Positions 8,534-16,993 of a DNA stretch of 64,000 nucleotides are shown here, in pieces. Location of the stretch: the NCBI RefSeq assembly GCF_013342145.1, contig NZ_JABUQZ010000001.1, forward strand, positions 3,162,001 to 3,226,000. The letters run 5' to 3'. The notes beneath the pieces are model-generated. The model searched no databases, was not told the DNA's origin, and saw only the letters and a program-made list of their open reading frames with translations. The stretch comes from Haloterrigena gelatinilytica. Lineage in GTDB: Archaea; Halobacteriota; Halobacteria; Halobacteriales; Natrialbaceae. The position numbers and the translations under genes are program-made. Each line of letters begins with the position of its first letter. The first letter of the stretch is position 1.

Positions 8534-8977
8534 TCATCGCGGATCAACGGTGTGCGGGCCGCGCGGGTCGGAGCCGCGACGCGTCGCCAGCCACTGTCGA
8601 AGCCGCCGTCGGAGGCGCTCGAGGCGCGATTCGCGACGGTAGCTGACGGACATCGACCGGACGCTGCGCGTTCCCGTCTCGTCGGTGACGTCCAGGATAT
8701 CCGCGTCCACGAACGCGTCGACGTCTACTCGGAACTCGCTTCGCCGACCGTCGTCGGTCTCGACGGTCCGTCCGTGGGTCTGACTCACCTCCGGCCACGC
8801 GCTCTCCTCGTCGGTGGTGATGGCGGTCAACAGTCGAACGTCCGGATCGGTACGAACGACCGCTACGGTCGCGTCGTCGGGCGCCGGCGGCAGCGTAACG
8901 AACGATTCGGTGTCCGAGAGGAGTCGGACGATTTGCTCGTCGTCGGATTCGGGTTCGCGAATCGATTCGGACTCCAT
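8534..8977 (-). CDS. hypothetical haloarchaeal protein
   Basis: A 147-residue soluble protein of unknown function. The N-terminal half is acidic (ESESIREPESDDEQIVRLLS) and contains short beta-like segments (ATVAVVRTDPDVRLLTAIT). The middle has FRVDVDAFVDADILDVTDET. The end is basic, with ESRLERLRRRLRQWLATRR, which could contact nucleic acid or membrane. I chose the ATG at 8977; an ATG nine codons upstream (9004) is possible. There are no cysteines, signal peptide or family motif that I recognise. It converges with the gene at 8033, leaving a 48-nt gap. Confidence 0.55.
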   Translation of the reverse strand: MESESIREPESDDEQIVRLLSDTESFVTLPPAPDDATVAVVRTDPDVRLLTAITTDEESAWPEVSQTHGRTVETDDGRRSEFRVDVDAFVDADILDVTDETGTRSVRSMSVSYRRESRLERLRRRLRQWLATRRGSDPRGPHTVDPR

Positions 8978-9232
8978 ATGCGGGTTGTCAACAAACGGAA
9001 CCAAATACTCACCGCCCAGCTGTCAACTCGCGCCCGTCGGCAGTAGTGGAGGGCCGAAGAGTAGTCCGCTCGTACACCGTGGTTGTCCGTCGTGCAACCG
9101 ATCGAGGCGAATGTCGGATGTACGGTATCGTTGTGATTGGTTCTCCTCACCCGAAAATAGATCGTTCGTCCGTGTATCGTCGCGTTGCGCTCAACGGATC
9201 TAAGTGTCGGAGACGAAGGTCTTGCGCCCCTC

Positions 9233-10114
9233 TCAGGAAGCGTCTTCGGGGCACTCTTCGATGACTTGCTCGGTATCGGAATCGTCCGATGTGTCATCAG
9301 CCGAGTCATCGGTCGTTGTCTCAGGTTCGAACAGTCCCGCTTCGATCAGGTTCGTCACGATCCGTGTGTGCCAGTCGATGCGCGTCTCGAGGTCGGGACC
9401 GCGCGAGAAGGTTTCGATGAGAAACGACTGGGCGTTCAGGTCTCGAGCGGCCTTGTGGACGAGCAACCCGCTCGGTTCGTTTTCCGGCCTGGAAAAGGTA
9501 TCAGTCTCGAACTCGAGCCCCGGTTCGTCGACGCGGTTTCGGTTCACGGCGTCGGCGGCCCGCTCGGCATCGGTGGCGGTCTCGGTACCGTCCGAGTGGA
9601 AGATCGCCTGCCCGACGCCGTCGACGGGGCCGCCGGCGTAGATGCCGATCGACTCGTGGAGGTCGATAACCACGTCGGGATCGGAGCGGGCGACGACGGT
9701 CCAGAGCGCTCGGGCGAGGTCCGTCGTTGGCTCCTCGCCTTCGGGGAACTGTCGGTTGAGATCGACGCCGTCGTCGCCCGTGCGCGTCCGCTGCTCGACA
9801 GCATCGGCGTTCGCGTAGGGGATCGTTACGAGCGTACCGGCATCGATTTCCCACTCGGCAACGGTGCTCGCTGCCTCGTACCCTGCAACTTCGTTGCCGT
9901 GCATTCCGCCAACGACCAGTACGGTCGGTCCGTCGGCGTTTGCAACCGTCTGGTACACCGTCGTTTCGTGATCGGTGCCCTCGAGAATTTGCTGCGAGCG
10001 TCTCGAGAGGTCGCTGCCGGGTTCTGCGCTCGAATTAGCACCAGCGACGCCGGCGAGTGCACAACTGGCTGCGGCTGTCAACAGCGTTCGTCGAGATGTC
10101 TGCAATGACCCCAT
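9233..10114 (-). CDS. Tat-exported M14-like succinylglutamate desuccinylase/aspartoacylase family protein
   Basis: A 293-residue zinc-dependent deacylase or carboxypeptidase-like enzyme, probably acting outside the cell. It starts with a Tat signal (SRRTLL at 8-12, then a hydrophobic stretch ending near AGA). The M14 metal site is present: H72 and E75 in GGMHGNE, and H153 in DVVIDLHES. E234 in SFLIETFSRG is in the position of the catalytic glutamate. The DLNRQFP motif at 119-124 is also typical. The tail (TTDDSADDTSDDSDTEQ) is acidic and disordered. The ATG at 10114 gives a proper Tat leader; the 66-codon upstream extension does not. The substrate is unknown. Confidence 0.8.
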   Translation of the reverse strand: MGSLQTSRRTLLTAAASCALAGVAGANSSAEPGSDLSRRSQQILEGTDHETTVYQTVANADGPTVLVVGGMHGNEVAGYEAASTVAEWEIDAGTLVTIPYANADAVEQRTRTGDDGVDLNRQFPEGEEPTTDLARALWTVVARSDPDVVIDLHESIGIYAGGPVDGVGQAIFHSDGTETATDAERAADAVNRNRVDEPGLEFETDTFSRPENEPSGLLVHKAARDLNAQSFLIETFSRGPDLETRIDWHTRIVTNLIEAGLFEPETTTDDSADDTSDDSDTEQVIEECPEDAS

Positions 10115-10541
10115 GTGATCGTTACCTCGGAGAAACAGATTATTATTATAGTTCTGATAGCGCGTTGCACCCCGTTCCGCCGGTGATAGCGACCGTCGCT
10201 CCCGGGTAAGTGAACGTACACCCGACAGGTCGGAAGAGACGGACTCTCGAATCGCCGTTTCGCTGTTCGAAATGTCACCGGCGTGTATGTAGAGAGTGAA
10301 ACTGTCCTGCAATCATCGCTAACTCGATTGTAAGTATAACCGTGTGAGCCCAAGAGAGGCGATAGCCAACGGATCCAGAACAGGAGGGATAATCCCCTCG
10401 CAGATTCGAACGGACCGCAGTAGCGAAACGGAGACGGCGTCGACTCGAGGCGAAGTAGCCACAGAACAGGGCTGGTCGCCGCTGGTACCGTGGACGGCGC
10501 CGGCGATTGATGGAAATCCGCTCAGACACCACCCGAAACAC
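10115..10541. other. intergenic region between divergent secreted-protein genes
   Basis: These 427 nt separate divergent starts at 10114 and 10542. An AT-rich run (GATTATTATTATAG near 10139-10152) lies about 30 nt upstream of the minus-strand gene and could be its promoter. I see no supported coding sequence; the in-frame extension of the plus-strand gene through here lacks protein-like composition. Confidence 0.4.
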
Positions 10542-11321
10542 ATGACATTCGAAACAACTCGAGAAACCCGATGGACCGTACTCGCCGCAGTGATGATCGC
10601 GTCGATGGTCGCTCTGTCGACGGTCGCTGCGGGCGCAGCAACCGCGGCCGCCGCAGACGCCGACGAAAGTGCTGATACGAACCTCGAGGTGACGGTCAAT
10701 GCACCGGACTCGGTCGCAACGACCGAATCGAGCACGTTCGACGTGACCGTAACCTCATCCGATGGCGAACCAGCGACGACCGACGTCGTCTTCGAGATCA
10801 ACGGAGAGGAGATCCAGGAGGAAGTGACTGCCAGCACCGACGACACGGGGTCCGTCACCTTCACTGCTGAAGGGATTGCCCTCCCCGAAGGTGACTACGA
10901 GTGGACGATCACCGCCGGTGACGAGGAACGGTCGGGAACGCTCACTGTTACCGATACCGCGGACGACGGTGCTACCGACGGTACCGCCGCTGACGGCGAC
11001 ACCGAGACCACCGACAACGACACTACCGTTTCGGAGAACGACGCTGCCGCTGACGAGACTGCTGGCAATACTACTGACGACGACGCCGAGGCCGCTGAGA
11101 ACGACACTGCCGCTTCGGAGAACGGCACTGCTGCTGACAACGACAGCGAAGCCGCTGACGACGACACTACCGCTTCGGAGAACGAGACAGGTACTGACGA
11201 TACCGCTGACAACGATAGCGAAACTGAGGAGGAGGAGGAATCAGTTCCCGGCTTCGGCATCGGCGGTGCGCTCTCCGCCGTGCTCGCAGGAACGTTGCTG
11301 TTAGTCCGCCGGCGTAGCTAA
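10542..11321 (+). CDS. PGF-CTERM surface glycoprotein-like protein with Ig-like domain and Asp/Thr-rich stalk
   Basis: A 259-residue cell-surface protein. A Sec-type signal (about 8-40) ends in an Ala-rich cleavage region. Residues about 45-140 form a beta-sandwich-like domain (LEVTVNAPDSVATTESSTFDV and onward) resembling bacterial/archaeal Ig-like adhesion domains. Residues about 145-230 are a long, repetitive Asp/Thr/Asn/Ala stalk with many N-x-T/S sites, suited to glycosylation. The last 25 residues are VPGFGIGG, a hydrophobic helix and RRRS, the tripartite PGF-CTERM signal. That signal is processed by archaeosortase A, which attaches lipid. The ATG at 10542 gives the signal peptide directly. 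Confidence 0.8.
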   Translation: MTFETTRETRWTVLAAVMIASMVALSTVAAGAATAAAADADESADTNLEVTVNAPDSVATTESSTFDVTVTSSDGEPATTDVVFEINGEEIQEEVTASTDDTGSVTFTAEGIALPEGDYEWTITAGDEERSGTLTVTDTADDGATDGTAADGDTETTDNDTTVSENDAAADETAGNTTDDDAEAAENDTAASENGTAADNDSEAADDDTTASENETGTDDTADNDSETEEEEESVPGFGIGGALSAVLAGTLLLVRRRS

Positions 11322-11502
11322 GCACCCAGCGATCGGGATTCGGCACTTTTTGTCAACGCGTAATCTCTTCGCGGCGTAGCCGGAGGTCGCTGACCCTCGC
11401 GGCAGTCGTTGAGTAGCAGATACCGGGGTTTTGAACGGCTACGCCGCCGACCGACCCCGGAGAACTTGCCTCCCCTTCCAAAAAGAACCGATGAAGCGAG
11501 AT

Positions 11503-12474
11503 TCAGCACCCCTCTCCGAACGTCCCATCGAGAGCCATTGAGTGATTGGCGTAATAGGAGTAGAGGTTTTGTGGAGCCACGTACCTCCCGCCGTAGTACC
11601 CAGCAGGGCCATTCGTTTCGATGATATTGTTTTCGTGGTCTTCTGTGAATCTCAAATCTCTCCGATCATAGATGAGGTCACCATCGAGCCAGTACTGGAT
11701 GACGCCGTCCGGATTTGCCACGCCGTCATCGCCAATCGTATTCATACAGACGTAATACTCGAGTTCATACCACCGTCCCGGAACGATCTCCGGTTGTCGT
11801 ACGGCGTAGGGTTCCTGCTGAAGTAGATAGTCGTGATCTTGATTCTGGTCCATATGGTATGTATAGGAGAGCAGATGGAACGGCCCATCCGAATCGGTTT
11901 CCTTCGTACTGACATAGAGGCGGTTACTCCACCCATTGGTGCCATCAGGGACACCGCCGCCGGCACTCCCCTCCCCGAGCGACATGGCACAGTTCCAGAT
12001 CCGACAGTGTTCGCTCTCATTCCCCATCGCCCAACTCGTATTGAGAGCGAAAGCGACACGGCCATTGAGCTCGAGTAGTCCGTCATCAAAGCTATAGTGG
12101 GTACTTAGCCCCCAATGATCGCCGTCTCGAACCCGAAGCTGGAGAGCGGTATCGCCAGCGTAGGTCGGGCTGGGGACAATTGCGAGGTTCTCACGATCAC
12201 CGTTGGACATCCAGTAGATGTCCTCCCAGCTCTCATACTCTCCGTACTCGAGATGGACGACATCATCCGGCCGATTACAGCCGCCTCCTGCCGCACTCTC
12301 TATTTCTTCCGCTGCCGTGCTATCGACTCCTCCCCCGGTCACCCCGAGCAGGCTTCCCACGCCTAAGAGGCTCCCTCCGCGTAACAGTCGACGACGAGAG
12401 ACACCAGCACTGGTTGTCCTCTCGGCCACACTCGGTTCATCTAAGACCGGATCATCAGTAGTATTCTCTTGCAT
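11503..12474 (-). CDS. Tat-exported jelly-roll protein, polysaccharide-lyase-like
   Basis: A 323-residue secreted protein. A Tat signal (SRRRLLRGGSLLGVGSLLGV at 26-45) is followed by a cysteine-bearing linker. The mature part is rich in aromatic and polar residues (WEDIYWMSNGDRENLAIVPS, HYSFDDGLLELNGRVAFALN, PGRWYELEYYVCMNTIGDDG, YWLDGDLIYDRRDLRF). This is the pattern of concanavalin-A-like beta-jelly-rolls in polysaccharide lyases and glucan-binding proteins. I cannot assign catalytic residues, so enzyme activity is inference. The gene is less GC-rich and less acidic than its neighbours, and it borders decayed DNA next to tRNA-Pro, so it was probably acquired. Confidence 0.6.
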   Translation of the reverse strand: MQENTTDDPVLDEPSVAERTTSAGVSRRRLLRGGSLLGVGSLLGVTGGGVDSTAAEEIESAAGGGCNRPDDVVHLEYGEYESWEDIYWMSNGDRENLAIVPSPTYAGDTALQLRVRDGDHWGLSTHYSFDDGLLELNGRVAFALNTSWAMGNESEHCRIWNCAMSLGEGSAGGGVPDGTNGWSNRLYVSTKETDSDGPFHLLSYTYHMDQNQDHDYLLQQEPYAVRQPEIVPGRWYELEYYVCMNTIGDDGVANPDGVIQYWLDGDLIYDRRDLRFTEDHENNIIETNGPAGYYGGRYVAPQNLYSYYANHSMALDGTFGEGC

Positions 12475-13147
12475 GCGATTCTGTAACTATGAAAAACAGG
12501 GTTATTGTATTATATTAACTATGGGAATCAGGGTATAATTTCAGTGAGTTTGAGATACCCTACCTGTGAGCTCCCGGGTCGCGATGGAATTTCGCCCGAG
12601 AGCGGGATGTCAATCCCGATGTATACGAAGACTAATTCAGTGGCCGGTCCAATCGACGCCTTCGATCGAACGGAGAGTAATTCGGAGATCTTCACCGGGC
12701 TCTCGTCGTTCGGCGGGAGCGGTACAACGAAACTCCGGTGTGGGGAGTGCGGCGACCTCTGGACTCATCAAGTACCCCGCTACCGATGTTAGCGGCAATA
12801 TCGCCCCGTGCGAACGAGGTGATGAGAGCAGTCCGGCTCTCGGGATCGCCCAGTGTCTCCGCGGACTCCACGAACTGCCGGCCGTATTTGTCATTTCCTG
12901 CGCTAGCCGGCGAAGTCTCGTACCCGCCCGCTCCGGGGACTCGCTTACGGAATTAAGCCTTGCCGACAGAGCGGGGAACTCGGCCTGAGTACGCCCCGAG
13001 TTGGATAGTTCCCCACTTGTCCGAAGCATAGCGTCTACAACCTCCTGGCTCGAGGTCGACGACACGACTCACTGCCCCCACCCCGAGTACCCGGACGCAA
13101 AACTGTTGGAGGCGCAACCGTTCTACCGAAAACCGACGTAAGAGGAT
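12475..13147. other. AT-richer stretch of decayed or non-coding DNA
   Basis: About 670 nt with no gene I can support. 12480-12560 is AT-rich and may hold the promoter of the 12474 gene. A plus-strand fragment ending near 12792 contains LRCGECGDLWTHQVPRYRC, which looks like part of a zinc ribbon but stops at once. Open frames on both strands between 12640 and 13060 lack consistent haloarchaeal codon use. Together with the tRNA copies that follow, this suggests the remnant of an integrated element. Confidence 0.4.
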
Positions 13148-13399
13148 GGGATCGCCCGAATTTGAACGACGCCCGAGAACCTGCTCACTTCGTTCACAGA
13201 ACCCCGGTCTCCCTCAAATCCGAGCGCTTTCAACAGCTGCCGCTCGGGGATTTGCGAGCGGCAGCAGTATGGGATCGCCCGGATTTGAACCAACGGAAGA
13301 CGATCGCTCTCGGTTCACTCGAGCGCTGCGACTTCCGAGATTCAAACCGGTCGATCGTCACGAACTCGTCGCTCACGGTGTTGTTCGCGACGAAGTAAG
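13148..13399 (-). repeat. two-step ladder of partial tRNA-Pro 3'-end copies with inverted partners
   Basis: The 3' end of tRNA-Pro (plus strand GGGATCGCCCGGATTTGAAC at 13401-13420) recurs downstream at 13271-13291 (21 nt identical) and 13148-13167 (one mismatch), in the same orientation. The copies are spaced 130 and 123 nt apart. Each is followed by an inverted match to itself: TCAAATCCG at 13214-13222 and TTCAAACCGG at 13341-13350, so each unit can fold as a hairpin with a loop of roughly 45-50 nt. A matching ladder with related loop sequence lies beside tRNA-Arg (57336-57562). It could be remnant attachment sites or a dedicated tRNA-end element. Confidence 0.75.
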
Positions 13400-13472
13400 T
13401 GGGATCGCCCGGATTTGAACCGGGGTCACGGGCACCCAAGGCCCGAAGTATACCAAGCTAACCCACGATCCC
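13400..13472 (-). tRNA. tRNA-Pro (anticodon TGG)
   Basis: The minus strand folds as a standard tRNA. The 7-bp acceptor is GGGATCG/CGATCCC with discriminator A. The anticodon stem CGGGC/GCCCG carries loop CTTGGGT (anticodon TGG, reading CCA/CCN). The T-arm is CCCCGGTTCAAATCCGGG-like with the TTCAAAT loop. CCA is not encoded. There is no intron. Confidence 0.95.
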
Positions 13473-13498
13473 GTACTCCCCCCTAAAAGGTGCACATC

Positions 13499-13504
13499 AT
13501 AAAG
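13499..13504 (-). promoter_or_regulatory. tRNA-Pro TATA box
   Basis: The minus strand reads CTTTAT, 27-32 nt upstream of the mature tRNA 5' end at 13472, the usual spacing for an archaeal tRNA promoter. Confidence 0.5.
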
Positions 13505-13557
13505 GGTTTCGTTACCGGCCGAACGGTTTTGGCGGTCGACGTGATACCGCCGCGTAC

Positions 13558-13812
13558 ATGACAGGTCTCGAGATCCTCGTCCTGATTGCGGTCCTCGTGG
13601 GCGTGCTGGTCGCCGCAGTTCTCGTCCGCGCGCTCGCTCCCTTCATCGTTAACGCGGTCGCGGGACTCCTCGTATTGTTCCTCAGCCACGTCGTCTTCGG
13701 CCTCTCGATCGCCGTCACACCCGTAGTGCTCGTGATCGTCGGTCTCGGCGGGATCCTCGGCGCGGCCGTCGTACTCCTGTTCGCGCTGTTCGGTGTCGCC
13801 TTCGTTCCGTAG
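13558..13812 (+). CDS. BofA-like small membrane protein
   Basis: An 84-residue, almost entirely hydrophobic protein with three likely membrane helices (about 4-22, 28-46 and 52-80). The arrangement around FIVNAVAGLLVLFLSHVVFG resembles the pro-sigmaK processing inhibitor BofA family. In Bacillus, BofA inhibits an intramembrane metalloprotease. Archaea lack sporulation, so here the name marks only family membership; it may act on a site-2 protease. The ATG at 13558 starts directly before the first helix. It is divergent from tRNA-Pro and converges on the gene at 13869. Confidence 0.7.
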   Translation: MTGLEILVLIAVLVGVLVAAVLVRALAPFIVNAVAGLLVLFLSHVVFGLSIAVTPVVLVIVGLGGILGAAVVLLFALFGVAFVP

Positions 13813-13868
13813 TCGCTATCGCCACCCCTGGCGACCCCCCGGTCGCCAGCCCCGGTCCCGACCGACCG

Positions 13869-14573
13869 TCAATTCCCCAGCAGCCGCGCGATATCCTCGT
13901 CGGTCGCTTCGGTCGACGGCTCGACGGCGAACTCGAACTCGCCGTCGGGTTCGTCGGCTCCGTCGGTCCACGCCGCCAGCAGATCGGCGACCTCCTCGTC
14001 GGTCGCTTCCGGCAGCGATTCCTCGCTGCCCTCCTCGGCGACGACCGCGTCGAAAATCTCCCCGAACGTCGAGACGACGCGATCCTCGTGGCGCGTCGGA
14101 TCGAAGTGAAAGTGCGCGTACGCGTCGACACTCGAGAGCCGATTGGTCAACACGTGCGCGAACTGGAAGACGTCCTTCGGCGGCGTCGAGCGGAGCAAGG
14201 CGTCCAGCGAATCGAAACAGACCGTGAGTTGTTCGTCGGACCAGTATTTACAGAACCGACTGACGGCGACACCGATGGCGGAGAGATCAGTCGGATCGCG
14301 AACCGTGTCGACGACGACTCGCTTCTCGAAATCGCGGGCCGACTCGGCGGTGTCCTCGATCAGGACGTCCCCGACCGTCAGGAGGCCAACCTTCCCGGTC
14401 ACCGCGTCCGGATCCGGTCGATCCGGCCGGTTATCCGCGAACGAAACCCTGAGATCTGCCGTCGCGCCGGTGTCGTGGCAGAGGTCCGGACAGACGGCTG
14501 GCTCGCACTGTTTCTCGTGAACGAGCAAGACGTTCGCCGGCGGATCGATCGCGGAAGGGGTTGCTGGCTCCAT
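13869..14573 (-). CDS. haloarchaeal RecA/KaiC-like protein lacking a P-loop
   Basis: A 234-residue protein. The core looks like a worn RecA-fold ATPase: an N-terminal strand PANVLLVHE without a Walker A lysine, a Walker-B-like QLTVCFDSLDALL near 120-132, and VFQFAHVLTNRLSSVDAYAH, which resembles the strand-helix after Walker B in KaiC-like proteins. Two copies of an EATDEEVADLLAAWT / EATDEDIARLLGN motif end the protein and may be short interaction helices. I recognise related haloarchaeal proteins, but none with a known function. The ATG at 14573 is chosen because upstream in-frame sequence is Ser/Arg-rich. Confidence 0.6.
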   Translation of the reverse strand: MEPATPSAIDPPANVLLVHEKQCEPAVCPDLCHDTGATADLRVSFADNRPDRPDPDAVTGKVGLLTVGDVLIEDTAESARDFEKRVVVDTVRDPTDLSAIGVAVSRFCKYWSDEQLTVCFDSLDALLRSTPPKDVFQFAHVLTNRLSSVDAYAHFHFDPTRHEDRVVSTFGEIFDAVVAEEGSEESLPEATDEEVADLLAAWTDGADEPDGEFEFAVEPSTEATDEDIARLLGN

Positions 14574-14721
14574 TGGTCTCTCCGGGCTGGTCCCCGGCGC
14601 TACTCGTATCTCGGACGACGCACTCTTTACCGTTCCGGCCGCTGATAGGTTCGGCAAAAGCGTTCCGGCCGATACGTGTGGACTTGAAGTACGAAACGAC
14701 TCGAGGGCGGCAGCGAGACGA

Positions 14722-16833
14722 CTACAGGTCGTCTTCGCGCAACTCGAGGTCGGCGACCAGTTCGTAGGGGTGGGCGTCCTTCCGGATGCCGTCAAGCAGG
14801 GCGAAGGCCTCGCCGGGATCGAGGAAGTGCTGGGTGACCACCTGCCCCAGCGGCGTGGGCTCGAAGCCGTCGATGAAGTCGTACTCGAGGAGTTTGCCGA
14901 CGGCGTGTTTGGTGGGGACGTCGCCGAGCATGCGGTCGTTGAGCGACTTGGCGGCCTTGCCGCCGACGGTGACGTTCGCCAGCGTCTCCTCGACGGCCGC
15001 GGCCTCGTCGTAGTGGGTCATCACCGACTCCATGTCGCCCTTGAGGAGCTTGAACGCCACCTCGTCCTCGGTCATCTCCATCGAGTTGTGATAGGAACAG
15101 TCGGGTTCGACCAGCACGTACACCGTCCCCTTGTCGTGGTAGTCGGGTCGGCCGGCGCGGCCGAGCATCTGGTGGAACTCCTGGACGGAGAGCCACTCGA
15201 TCCCCATCGCCAGCGAGTCGAAGACGACCTGCGAGGCCGGGAAGTCGACCCCCGCTGCGAGCGCCGCGGTCGTCACGACCGCCGAGAGCTCCTGCTCGCC
15301 GAACTGGCGTTCGACCTTCTTCCGTCGCTTGTAGTCCAGCCCGGCGTGGTAGGGGGCGGCCGAGTAGTCCAGTTTCCGGCTGATCTCGTGACACCGCCGG
15401 CGGGAGTTCGTGAAGATGATCGTCTGCCCTCGATACCCCTTCGAGGACTCCGTGTCGAACTCCCGTTTGACCAGCTTGTTCTCGATGCGGACCTTCTCCT
15501 GTCCGTCGGCGAAGGTGACGTGGCGCTCGATCGGGACCGGGCGCTCCTCGAACTCGATGAGCTTCGATTCGAGGGCCGTCGCGAGCTGTTCGGGGTTGCC
15601 GACGGTCGCCGAGAGGTAAACCCACTGGGCGCCGCCGTAGTCGTCGCGTCGCTTCGCGCGCTGCTCGCAGGTGTACTTGAGCCGCGAGATCAGGCCGTCC
15701 AGGCGGTGGCCCCGTTCCTCCTCTTTGAGGGTGTGGACCTCGTCGATGACGACGGTCCCGATGTCGCCCATGTCCTTGCCCGTCCGGAGGGCGTGATCGA
15801 TCCCCTCGTAGGTGCCGACGATGACGTCGGCGTTCGGGTCGAACTGGTTGCCGTTGTCCGAAATGCGGCTCGCGCCGACCCGAATGGAGACGTCGACGAG
15901 GTGGCCGTACTCGTCCTGGAAGTCCTCGTACTTCTGGTTCGCGAGCGCGACGAGGGGGACGAGAAAGAGCATCTTCCCCTTGCCGTTTAAGACGCGGTTG
16001 ATCCCGGTCATCTCGCCGACCAGCGTCTTCCCGGTCGCCGTCGCCGAGACGACCATCTGGTCGTCGCCGTCGAACAGGCCGTGGTCGACGGCGAGGCTCT
16101 GGACCGGCAGTAGCGTCTCGAACCGGTCCTCGAGCAGGTTCTGCAGCCCCGGATGCAGGTTCAGCGAGTCCACCCGGACGGGGTCGACCTCGTCGGTCGT
16201 CGCCGAGATGGTATCGAACTTCGTCAGGTCCGGATCTAGCTGCCCCTGCAGCAGGTTGACGATCCGCTCTAAGTCCTGGACCTCGAGCATGAGGTCCTCG
16301 AGGCGATCCTTCGCGGCGGCCGTCACCTCGCCGCTGCCCGAGTAGGTGAGCTGGCGCTCGAGTTCCTGGCGGGCGCAATCGCGGCAGATCCAATCGTTGT
16401 CGTCCTTGACGGCGGTCTCGGTCGTGATCGGCGAGTACCGCCCCGCGGAGGCGCAGTAGCGACAGGTCCGGACGGCCTTGGTCTTGTCCTCGAGCTGGTA
16501 GCCCTCGAGCATCTCCCGCAGTTCGCGTCGCTTCTCGGGAGCGGTCTGCTCGGAGATGCGGATCCGCCCGGCGCGGCGGGCGAGTTCGATGAACTCGTCG
16601 GGCTGGCGGGGCTCCTCGCTCGAGCCCTGCTTCAGCCGGAACTTCGCGGGTCGTGGGCCCGCCGACGTCTCGGAGAGGCCGAGCTTCGCCCGGAACAGTC
16701 GCTTTCCGTCGCGTTCGACGACGACGAGGTAATCGTCACCGGTCGCGTGACAAAAGATCGTTTCGACCTCCTGGACCTGCTTCGACACGAGTGGCCGTAC
16801 GGCGGGACGGTATTTCAGCGGTTCGGACTGCAC
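14722..16833 (-). CDS. Ski2/Hel308-like DEAD/DEAH-box helicase with zinc finger
   Basis: A 703-residue superfamily 2 helicase. The N-terminal third is accessory and holds a four-cysteine zinc site (C124, C127, C150, C153). The helicase core follows: Walker A SATATGKT (263-270), DEVH (364-367), SAT motif III in WVYLSATVGNP, then motif VI in QMLGRAGRPDY. The C-terminal region is short compared with Hel308, so it may be a separate haloarchaeal branch. It probably acts on nucleic-acid structures in repair or RNA metabolism. The start is GTG at 16833; it is the earliest start with sensible sequence, though a later one cannot be excluded. Confidence 0.85.
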   Translation of the reverse strand: MQSEPLKYRPAVRPLVSKQVQEVETIFCHATGDDYLVVVERDGKRLFRAKLGLSETSAGPRPAKFRLKQGSSEEPRQPDEFIELARRAGRIRISEQTAPEKRRELREMLEGYQLEDKTKAVRTCRYCASAGRYSPITTETAVKDDNDWICRDCARQELERQLTYSGSGEVTAAAKDRLEDLMLEVQDLERIVNLLQGQLDPDLTKFDTISATTDEVDPVRVDSLNLHPGLQNLLEDRFETLLPVQSLAVDHGLFDGDDQMVVSATATGKTLVGEMTGINRVLNGKGKMLFLVPLVALANQKYEDFQDEYGHLVDVSIRVGASRISDNGNQFDPNADVIVGTYEGIDHALRTGKDMGDIGTVVIDEVHTLKEEERGHRLDGLISRLKYTCEQRAKRRDDYGGAQWVYLSATVGNPEQLATALESKLIEFEERPVPIERHVTFADGQEKVRIENKLVKREFDTESSKGYRGQTIIFTNSRRRCHEISRKLDYSAAPYHAGLDYKRRKKVERQFGEQELSAVVTTAALAAGVDFPASQVVFDSLAMGIEWLSVQEFHQMLGRAGRPDYHDKGTVYVLVEPDCSYHNSMEMTEDEVAFKLLKGDMESVMTHYDEAAAVEETLANVTVGGKAAKSLNDRMLGDVPTKHAVGKLLEYDFIDGFEPTPLGQVVTQHFLDPGEAFALLDGIRKDAHPYELVADLELREDDL

Positions 16834-16947
16834 CGAACTCGAGCGCGAACCGCGGAAGCGACCGCCGCTGTCGGTTTCGGTGCGCCCCGACGGGCGGCGA
16901 CGACGTATCCGTTCGTACCGACGACGAGCGGACTATAGCCGTACATA

Positions 16948-16960
16948 TCACTAATAGTGA
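16948..16960. promoter_or_regulatory. palindrome upstream of the transducer gene
   Basis: TCACTAATAGTGA is a perfect 13-bp palindrome 34-46 nt before the ATG at 16994, in the only AT-rich stretch of this gap. It could be an operator or part of the promoter. Confidence 0.35.
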
Positions 16961-16993
16961 ATTACACGTAGGGGTGACGGAATTCCCAATTCG

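Noticed and set aside
10980-11230. Repetitive DNA that could be taken for a tandem repeat or CRISPR-like array
   Set aside because: It is in-frame coding repetition of the Asp/Thr/Asn stalk of the PGF-CTERM protein; units vary and have no spacers.
11427-11440. GGGGTTTTGAACGG resembling a tRNA T-arm end left of the islet, a possible second attachment site
   Set aside because: Only a short stretch matches and the acceptor part is absent.
12637-13065. 142-codon minus-strand open frame in the decayed region
   Set aside because: Not acidic, no motif, codon use unlike neighbours, and competing open frames on the other strand; probably non-coding.
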